Below, piece by piece: positions 11,285-23,229 of a stretch of 64,000 nt of DNA; position 1 is the stretch's first letter; every line of letters starts with the position of its first letter. The position numbers and the translations under genes were made by a program. Below the pieces are notes generated by a model, which worked only from the letters and a program-made list of their open reading frames with translations, was not told the origin of the DNA and did no database searches. Source of the stretch: Elymus sibiricus (taxonomy: Eukaryota; Streptophyta; Magnoliopsida; Poales; Poaceae); contig CM077667.1 of assembly GCA_039707655.1 (NCBI GenBank), forward strand, positions 416,869,409-416,933,408, written 5' to 3'.

Positions 11285-13383
11285 ATCTCCCCCTCACACA
11301 TCGGTCACCATGGGCCCGCTAACACCAGCGTTTCCATCCCACCAACTGTGACCGATCATCCGTGAGTCCACCGAGATTTATTCCGGACACCTGGGCTTTG
11401 ATACCACTTGTTAGAATTAATCTGAGGCACGTAGTCGATCATCCGAGGATCAAGCAATCACACAAACACGTCATCGAGATTTCTTAACGAGGTTCACCAA
11501 AATGGCTACATCACCGGGGCCTGACTACGGGCGCTCCTCCCCGTGACACCGTCACAAGACCGCACCCCGGCCGCCCGAGCGCCGGCACACGCTATCGGCT
11601 CCCCTGTGTGCCCGTACTATTATGTTGGCATAGGTTACATCATGTGTCTACCCCTCAATATATAAGAGGCCAAGGATACAAGTGTCCTACTAGGACACGA
11701 CTCTATATCCTGTCTAACCATAATACAACTCAGAGTCCAACTGTAACCTACCTTGTACACAATATTCGACACAATTCCAAAAAACTCCGCCTTGGCGAAT
11801 ATTCTCCACCACCCTGAATTCGTCCATGTGTCAAACTTCCATGTAGATTGGACTTGAACTTATCCCATGAGCACCACTGCTACTCTAAGACTCCATGTGA
11901 CTCCACCTGCAACTTGTAGTCCCTTCTTTTCTTGACCACAGTCAACGCTCAAGCGAAATTAACTTTCACATTACTCTAGTTTGCGCTCCCAACATCCAGA
12001 GTATCCGTTCAACGCCATCACACACTAATCACTGACATGCGTGAAAGTGAACAACTCACATATTAAGTGTCACACATAAGAGTTACCTAAACTCAACATC
12101 ACCGCTCTTCCTTGACCCCATGTCCGAAACTTGAATGAATTTCATCATTGCTTGTAGTCATCCCGAGTCAAATTCGTTGTCGTCTCACCACATGTATGAC
12201 CACTAGAGCCTGAGCCCATCTCCATGCTCGTGCATACCGCAAGCCTCACTGCTATTACCGTGTCGAGCCTACGCTGTCCCGGTCGAGTCTCAAGGGTCAC
12301 GAATTCACACCACTCAACCCTCACTGCAGAGTACCATCGATCATCGTCGACCGATGACGAGTTTCACGTTTCCATCAGATCATTGGGTTGTAGTCCAAAC
12401 CATGTGTCACTCGTTTTTTTCCCGCTGAATAGGCTTCGACTCTCTGTGCACTTACGTCGTAACCACTCAATCAACACCGAGTGGAGTTCTCCAGACTCCA
12501 GCTCCACCCTCAACATGACTCCATCATAGATGATCAGTCCACCCTGCACCTCGTCGCCTTCAAGCTTCGTGTGTACACAACCTTGAATCAACCCTGCGAC
12601 ATAGTGTTGTCGAAGCCACACAAGCCCTCGGGCATGTGTCACGTGTTTCCATGCCCCAGAAGTCGGTCACCATCAGCATCACGCTCCTATGTCGTCGTCG
12701 CTGATCCCACCATCGTCTTCTATATCAACTGACTCGCGTTGATCCGTCAGACTGTCCAGTCCGACCGAGCCGAACTTGTCTGACTGCATGACACACTCCA
12801 GGCTTGCAAATCATCTTCCGTGAATTTCCATCCAACATATGATAACTCCATCTTCGCTGACATGACTTCTTGTGACACCTTCAAGAATCCCTATTGTGCC
12901 AACAAATCTATCACCCTTGTCTGCCATAACCTAAGGTTTTCAGTTCCACAAATTTCTCCACCTCAAACGTGGTACCCGTTGGCGACATGGTTCTTCGTAT
13001 GACTGACCTGGGAAAGAATAATTCAAGCCCTGTTCACGCAATGCCCAAGTACTCCAAGCACATATACTAGTACTAGCAAATCTCGAAGTAATTTCTTTGG
13101 CCTTCACGTGATGGCTTGTAGCCCAAACACCCGATGCTGCTATTGATTTGCCTAAGCCTGATGAATGCACAACTCAATGGATCTCTTCAACCCGATCTGA
13201 TCTTCCTGACATGTCAACACAAGGATTCGCCTCTAGCTTCGACTGCTATGCTGCCTTCGGCCGCTTCTTCCAATGCAAATCACACAATTGCGATCATCAG
13301 CACCACCAACGAAATCAACCAACCAACGATTTATCCTCTCAATCAACAAACAACCGCCTCGTGACGTAGCTCATGATACCACT
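11285..13383 (-). mobile_element. Internal part of a minus-strand, non-coding LTR retroelement
   Basis: This lies between the minus-strand polypurine tract (atctccccctcac, 11285-11297) and an initiator-Met-like primer site (gctcatgatacca, 13369-13381). No gag or pol motifs are seen in any frame; short ORFs are scattered and random-looking. With the LTRs at 793-973 and 13384-13582 it forms one element, later split by the Gypsy insertion. A separate LTR-like block is nested at 11409-11771. It is best described as a LARD-like non-autonomous element; family not recognised. Confidence 0.65.
11409..11771 (-). repeat. Nested LTR-like block with TATA box and Met-type primer site
   Basis: On the minus strand it starts TGTCGAATATTG and ends TTCTAACA. 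It is followed two bases later by tggtatcaaagc (+ strand 11396-11407), an initiator-Met-like primer site. A TATA-like ctcttatatattg (minus strand) lies near 11660. Only about 110 bp separate it from the polypurine tract, so any element it belongs to is deleted or rearranged. Confidence 0.55.
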
Positions 13384-13582
13384 TGTTACGCAAACCTGGG
13401 TTCGCTCACACCAGTGTTTCTGAACCACATGCGTCAACCAGGTCCAACCAGAGAGCAACACCGACTTATGAGAGGCCTTGGGCCCTCTCCCCCCAAAAGA
13501 CTAGCCTGTTAGGAGGGGACACCCCACCCTTATATATCGTGTTATGTCTCCTCCTACAACCGATGTGGGACTAAACCCAACA
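13384..13582 (-). repeat. 5' LTR of the minus-strand LTR retroelement
   Basis: The repeat is 199 bp. On the minus strand it starts TGTTGGGTTTAG and ends GCGTAACA, with the primer site tggtatcatgagc two bases on. It holds a TATA-like gatatataagg (minus strand) and is homologous to 793-973. Confidence 0.75.
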
Positions 13583-16219
13583 GCTTCAAAGTAAAAGTAT
13601 AGAAAACCCATTAAAATGTATTCCCCCATATGGTGCTACTATTCATTACTTTTGCTCAAAGGAATAGAACAAAGGAAAAATGGGGATTTTATTCTTGGAT
13701 CTCAGTTTCAAAGAAAAAATATAGGAGTTCTAACATCCACTTGGACCTGCCTTTCAAATTTTTATGCACCAAAAACAAGACCGTGATCCTTCGTGACATA
13801 ATAGCATTCTAATTGTTGTGAGCCATTTTCATGTGGTCTGACCAAAGTTGAAAAAATTCCTTTGTTTATAAAACCTTTGTTTTGTGCATGTATTCCTATC
13901 ATATTCATGTGTCATTTCCTATTCCCACGTTTCTTGAATCCTAAAAAGCTAAAGGAGCCTTTAATAAGCAGTATTTTGATCTTTGTTGAGGCAGCCTTCA
14001 ATACAAGTTACCGAGCTTCACAAAATCAACCCTTAACTCTAGGAGTGCCACCATCACAACCAGGATGTCATCTATGCCCGTCCGCCTCATTCTTCTTATT
14101 TCCTTCAACATGGTATCCTCTCTAATGAGCTACTCCACACAATCCTCCTCCCAATTCCAAAAAGCACATCCTTTCTGAATCAAACTCTCACATTGAACAT
14201 ACAAAGGTGAGCCCATAGTGCAGAGAAAAACCACAAGAAACTCGTACCCAAAACAAAGCAAACTCGATAGAGATAATTACCGTGTCCTTGATGCATTTTA
14301 AGAGTGACCATGTTGGGTGGTTATGGCTAGTCGAAACGCAGCACCGCATCACCAGGGTGCAATCCGGTGATGTGTGTATTTTTTACGCTCATCACACCGT
14401 TGTGTAAACCAGTTTATTTCATAAAATCTAAGATATTCCCTCCGATATTACCACTAATGACTAATTAATGCAAGAGATTGAGAAATCCTATATTTATATT
14501 GTCCATAGGAATACTGGCTATATATGGTGAAAATCAATCATATACATGAAAATGATCAAAATGGAGATAGAAGAAATCAAGTAGGAGCGCACCAGGCTAT
14601 CCAGAGAGCAAGACGACGTCCGATACGAGTGCAAGCGCTCATACCAGGTGCCAACAACACTGTGGCGTACACCCTAAGAACTTGTATAGAGGGACCCATA
14701 CCTGATTCGTAAAGAACGGACGCCACAACCTCCATCTCCGTCAATAGCCATTGACAAACCCTAGCCCCCGCCATTTCCCATCTCATCTCCATAGCCATCA
14801 CCATTTTGCCACCGCTGCAATCCATCTCCAAGTTAGCCATACTTGTGATCGTGTATCACATCCGACAACCATTGTAAGACATATTATCAATAAAACTTTC
14901 ATCTTGGTGTCTTGTTCAATGACCAGTTCTTCATGCGATTCGATCGCCATGTGTGAGTAATTCGATAAGGCAATGGGTTGAGGCATAGCCTTGCAACCCG
15001 ATGTGTTCGTATGAGGTATCAATGGAATGATTTTGAATGAATGTCATGTATGTGTGAAATAAAATTGTAATGTAGTTGTGTCTTGTCTCTCTTGTGTTCT
15101 TCGTCCCTGCAGGTACCAGGATCACAGAGTTCGAGCCACAAAGACGATAGGAGTAGGGAGACTGTGAAGCGCTATTCTGAGCACCAGTGGCAAAAAGATT
15201 TAGTATGGTAGCGTGGATTCAATCTCTCGGGATACATGAGGTGTAGTCATTAAACGCGCAATGCTTTTGTCTGATTTATCTTAATTACCGAAATAACCCG
15301 CATGACGGATAGGGCCTAGGATTGGGCAACTGACTCTTGATGCAGGGCGCGTTCCAGTCAAGCCATAATTTGGACACATCCCCCACTTCGAATCATAGTA
15401 AGCACATCTTAACGGGTGTCTTCCAGAGCATAAATTAAGATCATGATGAACCTGATCACAAACATATGGTTGTAAAAGTCAAGTCCGCATACCCATGCAT
15501 GTTTATATTATAAGTGTTTTCAGTAGCAACTTCATTATTATCTGGTCTAAAAACTGGAAATTAAAACTCCCATAAAAGCTTGGTAGAAATCCTTGTCACA
15601 AGTGCACGTCCTCTCGTGGGTTTGATAACTCAGGGTCGCTCCTTGGGGAAGGAGCTGCGAACCTTTCTGGTATCTGTTACCGGGTCACCTGGACTAATCA
15701 TTGGGGCACTTGATCGCTGGGAGTAGTCGACCAGAGCTTGGTTGGCTAACGATGGACATCTTCGACCAAGCGAAGAGATGTCTACGATGGTGGTCATACG
15801 ATGGTGGCCATACAAGATGGATTGGAGACTAAGGTTAGGCAACTTTGAGGGGGAAAAGACATGAGGCTAACAAATTAATTGGGCAAATCTGAATCCTATG
15901 GTTAGGGTTGGGGGTCTAATTGCGGAATTTGACCACAGGTGGAATTTTATAGACCCCCCTACAAAACATTGAGACCGACGCATGCGAATCCTAGTACGCT
16001 GAGTTGGTAGCGCGCACCGAGTCGACCGATAACACGTGGGCAAAAAACATAGAAAACCCACACCAGTGACCGTATCAGTGCGGTCGAAACAAATGTCTAC
16101 TTGAACATAGCATGTCTTGAGTCCAATGATGATTTTGCGCCCACGAAACAAGTTTAATGATCGCAGCTGGATTTCACTCTTCCTTTTTGAGGTTTCTGCA
16201 TAGGGTTTCTCTAGTGTTT
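13583..16219. other. No gene seen; unassigned AT-rich DNA
   Basis: I see no ORF with recognisable protein motifs. Around 15590-15730 the text (cacgtcctctcgtgggtttgataactcaggg) resembles pieces of retroelement LTRs, but no ends could be placed. The remainder is AT-rich and unassigned. Confidence 0.4.
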
Positions 16220-17055
16220 GGCAAGTTTACTGACGCTCTTTTCTCTAAGGAGGTCTCCTCTCATTCATGTTAGCTACTCCTCTCTCCCCTCCTCATGTTG
16301 GCTGGGATGATCAAGTGGACAACTAACTCGTCTGCTGGCATTGGCAGTGTAGTCTTATTCCAAGATGGTGTTGGCCAAGGGCAAGCACCCAAAGGTCAAC
16401 ATCCAAGGCTGATGAAGAAACTGGAATTGAAGAACAACGAGATTAAGGACGTGATGATCGGGGAGGTGGGTGTGAATACCATGAAGCAAAACCTGAGGTG
16501 GATGGCAAGGGCCAAGGTGCACACTGTGAGCACGTTGAACTTCAATTCCGTCTACAATAAGATAAACTTATTATAGACATAAGAGAATGGCGTGAAGGTC
16601 GGGGACTCAACCGTTGGTAAGTTCACGAGGAGGTGTCAAAGGTCAGTGACTCAGTGTCTGACATAAGAGAAACTTTGAAGACGCTATACTAGACAATGAG
16701 CTTAAAGACCGTGAAAGACCCCCTCCCCCTCGGCAAAGAAGAATCTGATAGGGTGCTAGAAAACAAGGTTGGTTGTAGGTGGTAGATTGGACATTCCTCC
16801 TCCACCCCAACTTATATTCCTCAACATGAGAAAAGGAAGGCGAAGAATAGTGGCATGCCAAAGAAGAAAAGCAAAACAACATCTTCAGCGGCCTCCCCGA
16901 CAAAGTGCCGCGGGGATCAATGAGCACTATGTGTTGGAACTGTCGAGGCATAGGTACGATTTCGACAATAAAAGAATTGTCAACGTTATGCCCCTACGCA
17001 CCATGTGTTGTCGTGACAAGATACACAAATCTAAATAATACTCTCTCCAATCCAT
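16220..17055 (+). pseudogene. LINE (non-LTR retrotransposon) 5' relic
   Basis: Two pieces point to a plant L1-type LINE. At 16295-16576 a frame ends with RWMARAKVHTVSTLNFNS, like the plant LINE ORF1 core. At 16929-17055 a frame starts MCWNCRGIGTISTIKEL, the typical N-terminus of the ORF2 endonuclease. The text between is frameshifted, and ORF2 is cut off after about 42 codons, so no endonuclease active site or reverse transcriptase remains. LINEs are usually 5'-truncated, so keeping only the 5' half implies a later deletion. Confidence 0.6.
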
Positions 17056-17100
17056 AATAAGTGTCATGGTTTTAATTCAATAGGGAGTACTGCGGAGTAG
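17041..17100 (+). repeat. Partial Stowaway-like terminus
   Basis: ctctctccaatccataataagtgtcatgg resembles a Mariner/Stowaway MITE end (ctccctccg-type). No matching opposite end is found nearby. It abuts the LINE relic end. Confidence 0.45.
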
Positions 17101-18668
17101 CGCGCTCATGCTTGAAAATAAAGTTGTACTACATCTATTACACAAATCTAAACATCTAATGACAATGATTCTATGAAATGATATACATATGTATGTCTTA
17201 TATTGCCGTTGTAGCTTTGAGAGCACTCGACACTTTTAGTCCAATATAATGTTTGTTTAGCGGGGATAGTCTAATCATGTTTGGTAAAGCAGTTGCAATT
17301 CAAAGCGAAGAGCATAACAGATCAACAAAAAATAGAGGCGATATATATGGAAAAGCATGCACGCATGCTCGCAAAGTGTTCAGTGTATCTGTAGGGGACT
17401 GATCCTGATCAAAAGCGTGCAGTGCCGGTATTCCATAACGGGTGGATATAGAACACTTCTCCAGCTCTTAGCACGTGATAAGCACAGAGGATATATAATC
17501 GGCGACATGATCCAAGATATGCATGCATAAATATCTCTCTTGCTTTCTCGCACGCCAGTGAATCTGCAGGAAAAGAACGCCGGTGAGGGTAGGGGCGTAG
17601 GCCGGCATAGCTGACCAGCGGGTCCCTGCGGTGGAGGCTGAGTGACATCGATCGGCTTGTATTGAGCTGCTAGCCAGTTGCGTAACCATTGGATGCCGAA
17701 CCAAGAGCTAGATTCCTCCTACTTTCAGGCGTGCTGTGCCGAACGACCATTCAAGACCCAGGAAGGAGGATCGGTTGATGTTGATCACCACGACTCAGTG
17801 GGGCGGAAAGTCGCCAATATTCTCGTATGAGCAAGTGTGTGGGAACTAGGAACCGGGAATGTGTACGTAGAGGATCGATCGATGTGTACGTACATCATGT
17901 GCCTTCTGTCTAGTATTTTTCACTAAAATTTCAGAGGGGGGCCTCGAGCAGCCCAAGTCATTTTCTACCTAGCTACACACGAATCGTGGTGGAGTATAAC
18001 ATTCCCGGCGGAGGCCATACCGTGATCCGATTGCCGACATTCCTGGCCGTTGCTTTTCCAAAAGTCCTCTCGCCGGAAGCAAGCGCCTCCTATTCCTACA
18101 GCAGCTGCTAGTTACCATCAGTTTCGAATCGGGGAAACGGAAGGTGCGTGCAGTTAGGGGCCGGGTGCACTTCAGCACTCGCGTACGTGCCCACCCCTTT
18201 CGAGCTGGGTAAATCTCCGCCGCCCATCCGATCCAGCAGGACCCCCGCGCACCCATGCTCGCGCAGTCGCGCGTGCGTGCCGGGAATCTCCGCGCTCGTG
18301 GCCTTCGCATGGCCCGGGCGGGCGCGCACGGGCGCGCCACGCCTCGCGTATAAGAGGCAGGACATAAATTCGTGTTACAAGGCAGGGCGTAAAATCTCGT
18401 GAAATTTGAAGAATGAGGATACAATTTGAAAATTATGAATGGTAATTCGGACCCAAAGAATGAGGAGGCTACGGCGTCTAGCCTAAATTTTGACCAAATA
18501 ACAAAGATATCCGGAGAAAGGAGGGGCGCCTTTCGGCAAAAATCGGGTCATAAATGCTGTTCATCGATCCGGGCACTGTTGGTCGCGATCAGCTGGACAC
18601 GTCTCGCCTTGCACGCGACGCCTGGCGGGGGCACGCACGACCGTCTCCATCGATCGATCAGTCCCGCC
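17101..18668 (+). promoter_or_regulatory. Upstream region of gene A
   Basis: There is no supported gene here. From about 18150 the sequence becomes GC- and CpG-rich, as grass promoters often do, and includes cgcgtataagagg at 18346-18358, a possible second TATA element. The part before 18000 is mixed and unassigned. Confidence 0.4.
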
Positions 18669-18679
18669 TACATAAAGCG
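18669..18679 (+). promoter_or_regulatory. Probable TATA box of gene A
   Basis: tacataaagc lies about 70-80 bp before the chosen start codon. A transcript starting about 30 bp downstream (near 18700) would begin after the ATG at 18697. This favours 18748 as the true start. Confidence 0.45.
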
Positions 18680-18747
18680 GCGAGCTGACATACACCATGC
18701 CTCACCGGAGCCTGCTAGTCTCGCCACACTTCGAAGACGACGCCGCC

Positions 18748-20663
18748 ATGGGGGACGCCGTCGCTGGCGCCGTCGACTACCGCGGCCGGCCGGCCTCCCG
18801 CGCCGCCACCGGCGGCTGGAAGTCCTCGGTCTTCGTCATGGGTACGTCTCGTACCCGCGCCGATCTCTTGCACGAGCACGTGACCGCCGAACCTATTCGG
18901 TGCTCGACTTCTGACTTCTGACCCGTAGGTTTGTTTGTTGCTTTGCTGCTGTTTTGTTCGCATGCAGCAATGGAGATCGCCGAGCGGTTCGCGTACAAGG
19001 GCGTGGCGGCGAACCTCATCACGTACCTCACCGGGCCGCTGGGGCAGCCGATGGCGCGCGCGGCGGCGTCCATCGACGCGTGGAAGGGCGTCTCCCAGAT
19101 GCTGCCGCTGCCGGTGGCCTGCGTCGCCGACGCCTGGCTCGGCCGCTACCGGGCCATCGTCCTCGCCTCCGTCCTCTTCGTCGTGGTCAGTAGCCGAGAC
19201 TCCAATACAACCACAAGAGTCCATGACAAGTAGTTAGCCTGAACAAATCGTTGGATACGATTGATCTCCAACTCTGTCTTAATCCTTTCGTTCGATTCAA
19301 TCCAGAGCATGGGCACGCTGTCGCTGTCGTCGTCGTTCCACATCTTCCGCTCCGGCGGGCACGTGGCCGTCTTCTACGTCGCGCTCTACCTGGTGGCGCT
19401 GGGCGAGGGCGCGCACAAGCCCTGCGCGCAGGCGTTCGCGGCGGACCAGTTCGACGAGAAGGACCCCAAGGAGAACGTGGCGAGGAGCTCCTTCTTCAAC
19501 TGGTGGTACTTCGGCATGTGCGCCGGCACCGCCGTCACCACCATGGTCTCCAGCTACGTCCAGGACAACGTCGGCTGGGGCCTCGGCTTCGGCATCCCCT
19601 GCATCGTCATCGTCGTCTCCCTCGCCGTCTTCCTCATCGGCACTCCGTCCTACCGGTACTACACCACCAAGGAGCCCAGCCCCGTCGCCCGCGTCGGCAA
19701 GGCGCTCTTGCTGCTTATCAAGAGCTGGAGATCGAAGCACCGCACCAAGTATGTACCGTCACTTTGCTGTTGTATGGAGTATAATGGAGTATATTGTGCA
19801 TCCTCTGACGTGACCGTTCGTGCAGTCCGGCGAGCGGCAAGGTGGAGGGCAAGAACTCCGACGACCTCGTGGAGGAGGTGAGGAGCGTCTTCCGCCTGCT
19901 GCCAATCTGGGCGTCCTGCATAATCTACGCCATCATCTTCTCCCAGACCTCCACCTTCTTCACCAAGCAGGCGGCCACGCTGGACCGCCGGATCGGCCCC
20001 AACTTCAAGGTGCCGCCGGCGGCGCTGCAGACCTTCATCAGCGTCACCATCGTGGCCTTCATCCCGGTGTACGACCGCCTCTTCGTTCCCCTCGCGCGCC
20101 GCTACACGGGGCGGCCCACGGGCATCACCATGCTGCAGAGGGTCGGCGCCGGGCTGTCCCTCTCCCTCGTCGCCGTCGTGCTCTCGGCCCTCGTGGAGAT
20201 GAGGCGGCTCGGCGTCGCCAGGGACGCCGGCCTGGTGGACGCCCCCAAGGCGCACCTCCCCATGACGCTCTGGTGGATGGTGCCGCAGTACGTCCTCATC
20301 GGCGTCTCCGACGTGTTCGCCATGATCGGCCTCCAGGAGTTCTTCTACGACCAGGTCCCCGACGCCGTGCGCAGCCTCGGCCTCGCGCTCTTCCTCAGCA
20401 TCTTCGGGGTGGGCCACCTCCTCAGCAGCCTCCTCATCTCCGTCATCGACAGGGCCACGGCGAGGCGCGGCGCCAGCTGGTTCTCCAACAACCTCAACCG
20501 CGCGCACCTCGACTACTTCTACTGGCTGCTCGCCGGGCTCTGCGTCGTCGAGCTGCTCGCATTCTTCTTCTTCTCGCGAGCGTATGTCTACAAGAAGAAA
20601 AAGGACGATGGCAATGACAATGGCGATTACAGGGGAGGTGATGCTGATTCTACACTCGTGTAA
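18748..20663 (+). CDS. NPF transporter gene A (NRT1/PTR family, NPF5.10-like), 4 exons
   Basis: This encodes a proton-coupled MFS/POT membrane transporter; the family moves nitrate, peptides or other small solutes, and the substrate here is unknown. Exons: 18748-18841, 18968-19185, 19306-19748, 19826-20663; all introns are GT-AG and the frame is open for 530 aa, near the family size. The start at 18748 sits in gccgccATGG; an in-frame ATG at 18697 would add 17 residues. Visible marks: VDYRGRPA and GGW in the N-terminus, the ExxER motif (EIAER, residues 34-38) in the first membrane segment, FFNWWYFGM, FTKQ-type segment, LQEFFYDQVPD, and LNRAHLDYFYW near the end. About twelve membrane segments are expected from the family. 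The loop between segments 6 and 7 is about 50 residues, and lacks the usual FLDKA-like motif. The C-terminus is lysine- then aspartate-rich. Most divergent of the four copies. Confidence 0.93.
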
Positions 20664-20815
20664 CAAAATTCTGGTTACTAGGCCAGAGGTGTAGCAAGCG
20701 CAAAATTTTCAGGGAGTCAAAAAAAAAACAAGTACAGTACATAACTTTCAGATTGTTATAGAGTACGCCGTAGACTGTCATAAATTTTGGGGTTGAAATT
20801 TTCTCCATACGTATT

Positions 20816-21235
20816 TAGCCTGACAATATTGTGCATCCAAGAGAACTCTGAATTTCATACCCAAACCTGAATTAATCGAAAGGGAACTTTTCTTAACTGA
20901 ACCTGAATTAACCGTTCGACTTTTCTTTAGCCTGACAGTATTATGCATCCAAGGGAACACTGAATCTCGTAAAAAAAACTCAGAAGGAGTCTTTTCTTAA
21001 CCGAACATGAATGAATCATTCGTTCTTTATTTTGTCTGACAAAATTCTGCATCCCAGAGAACTCTGAATCTCATAAAAAACACTCATAAGGGATCTTTTC
21101 TTAACTGAACCCGAACGAATCATTCGAATTTTTGTAGCCTGACATTATGATGCATCCAAGAGCACATTGAATCTCGTAAAAATAACTCTATAAAGATCTT
21201 TTCGAACCTGAATGAATCATTCATCTTTTTTTAGA
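20816..21235 (+). repeat. Four-copy imperfect tandem repeat downstream of gene A
   Basis: A unit of roughly 94-122 bp recurs four times. Each starts tagcctgac (20816, 20938, about 21032 as tgtctgac, 21135). Each continues with a tgcatcc block, a ctgaatctc-type block, cttttcttaac and gaatgaatcattcg. Copies are diverged. Lying 150 bp past the stop codon, it may fall in the 3' UTR or just after it. Confidence 0.75.
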
Positions 21236-22179
21236 CCACCATTGGACATCCAATATGGACATGGGCATACAGAAGTGCTACTCCCTCTATGGGGTTGAAA
21301 CTTTGTGTGAAGTCAAACGGTGTAAAGTTTGATTAAGTTCCTAGCAATAACTATTAATTGACTGATACAATACTAAATTATTAGTTAGTATCATTACATA
21401 CACAATAGAGTATATTTTTACACTATCTATTTGGTGTTATACAAAATTCAGTGCAACTATGCGCCTTTTCACTTCGGACAAAGTTTATGTGCCTTCTTTT
21501 CGAACACGAAGAGAGTAAGAGCGGGGTCCCAAACCCAATATATCGCCTATTCCGAGCAATAGGTTTTTGTTTTGAAGAAACACTCCGAGCAATAGGTGTA
21601 CGTTAGCCTGCCGAAAGCTTCCCGTTGGGCTGGCCCGCTATGCCAATACGACTTCAAGAAAGGGTCTGCCGGAAGCTTCTACTTCTACTTGGGCCGGCCA
21701 GAGTAAGACTTCAAGAAAGGGGGTGCGGTGAGGAGGGAGGACGGAAGAAAAATATGTAAGATGCAACATAAAATATTTATCCTTTTTCATTTTCAATATT
21801 TTTTCTTATTTTCTTATATAGTGTATGAGCATGTTTTTGCGTCACAAGATTTGTCCGTTGATATAAATTAGTGAAATAAATATTACAAAAAATAGGTATA
21901 CACAGCAAAGTGATCGTAATCTTAATGGGCTCAATCCAGAACTGGCCATTCAACACATAGGACCGGCCACTAACTGGTTTTCTTTAACTTAAGAGCATCT
22001 CCAACAACTGCCTACATAAAGGAACTGAAAAAGTAGTTTAGGGCACCAAAAAGTGTTTTTTCCTCAAAAAAAAATATTTCTTTTTTCACGGAACTTTCTT
22101 CTTTTAAAATAAGGTACCACTACTCCAACAAACGTCTTGAAATAGGGCACCAAAACTTCGAAACTAAATTGGGGCTGTC
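21236..22179. other. Intergenic DNA, no gene seen
   Basis: There is a degenerate ctccctctatgggg start near 21282 with a weak partner near 21510 (possible old MITE). A 15-bp gacttcaagaaaggg is repeated at 21650 and 21708. A gagcatctccaacaact motif at 21992 is common at grass transposon ends. No element could be bounded. Confidence 0.4.
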
Positions 22180-22344
22180 TAAGTTCCATCTAGATGTGAC
22201 TTAAGTATTGCACATCTAAATGACTCAATCAACATAAAAATAAAAAAGGAGAAGTAAAAAAAATGCCCGCACAAATCTTCACGTAAAATCAATGGTATAT
22301 GACTTAGATGTGCAATACTTAAGTCACATCTAGATGTGACTTAG
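22180..22344. repeat. MITE with about 40-bp terminal inverted repeats
   Basis: The left arm ctaagt...atctagatgtgacttaag and the right arm ending cttaagtcacatctagat then gtgacttag are near-perfect inverted copies around an A-rich centre. The total is 165 bp with no ORF. The arms also hold the inner palindrome cacatctagatgtg. No clear target duplication was found; family not recognised. Confidence 0.75.
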
Positions 22345-22499
22345 CAAATCCGAACTAAATTAGATCATTGCAAATCTCTCAAACTTAAACATGGTTTGGG
22401 TACAAGCATGCAAACTTAAACATAGTTCAGGTACAAATTTAACATAGTTCGTGCTACTGCAAACTACATATGGGCAACTACTAATAACCACTCGTCACC

Positions 22500-22875
22500 G
22501 AGATCGTCCAGTCAATTTCGTCCTCCTCCTCGTCGTCATCATCCATCTTTATCTTATCCGGGAGGGGCCAACCTCGCCCTCCTTCACCGGCTTGCTGCGA
22601 TGCGCCCAATACTCGCACTCCGCATGCACGAGGTGCGGATTTTCCGCGGCGAACCTTGCCATAGCCGTCTCGTCGCTCTCACAGATGTCGAGCTGCTCAA
22701 GGACCATACGGGTATCCCTTTTCTTTGCGCGTGTCATGATGTCCACATCGAAACCGATGAACTCCGCCGCCTCCCGCGATTTGATTTCTGGGAAATTCAT
22801 CTCCGACGGCGGCCTCCCAAGCCTCCAACACACGATGTTGAAGGCGCGGGCGGCGAGCTCCGCAATGTCGAACAT
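22500..22875 (-). pseudogene. AP2/ERF-domain gene fragment
   Basis: A minus-strand frame of 108 codons (22549-22875) starts MFDIAELAARAFNIVCWRLG and then has MNFPE. This matches the second half of a plant AP2/ERF DNA-binding domain (family pattern TAExAARAYD...NFPE). The first half, with the DNA-contacting strands, is missing. The rest is acidic and unrecognised. In-frame acidic codons continue past 22549 toward 22500. It is best read as a truncated gene copy or captured fragment, not a working transcription factor. Its base use is more GC-rich than the flanks. Confidence 0.5.
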
Positions 22876-22937
22876 GCCGAGTCAATGGCGATGACGTTGC
22901 ACATAAACTCTTAGGGAAGATAAAAAGTTAACTAGTA

Positions 22938-23046
22938 CTCTCTTCGTCAAGAAATACTTGTTGGGTAAATGGATGTATCTGGACATATTTTAATTTTAGA
23001 TGCATTCATTTTTATCTATTTAAACGACAAATATTTCTGGACGGAG
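22938..23046. repeat. Stowaway-type MITE
   Basis: ctctcttcgtcaagaaatacttgt at one end and acaaatatttctggacggag at the other are inverted repeats, flanked by TA on both sides (22936-22937, 23047-23048). Length is about 109 bp. It lies about 185 bp before the start of gene B, so it may sit in its promoter. Confidence 0.75.
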
Positions 23047-23229
23047 TACTACTGAAGAACTACTACTAGTTCACTTATCACAAAAGGAAAAAAAAAACTA
23101 CTAATGCATGATGCAAGCATCAACTTTGTTAACGTTTTCATTAGCCGGCAGGAGTGTGTTTACTCTTAAACGTCCCCTAATAACGCCAAACCTAAGCACT
23201 TGGCAGCATTCCCTCCCACACGGGAAGGA

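Noticed and set aside
18426..18914. A 162-codon ORF before and over exon 1 of gene A
   Set aside because: Overlaps the promoter and exon 1 in a different frame and ends in a run of arginines from GC-rich text.
19659..20666. A 335-codon minus-strand ORF over gene A, and similar antisense frames over B, C and D
   Set aside because: Shadows of GC-rich exon 4; the + strand frame carries the conserved NPF motifs and correct splice sites.
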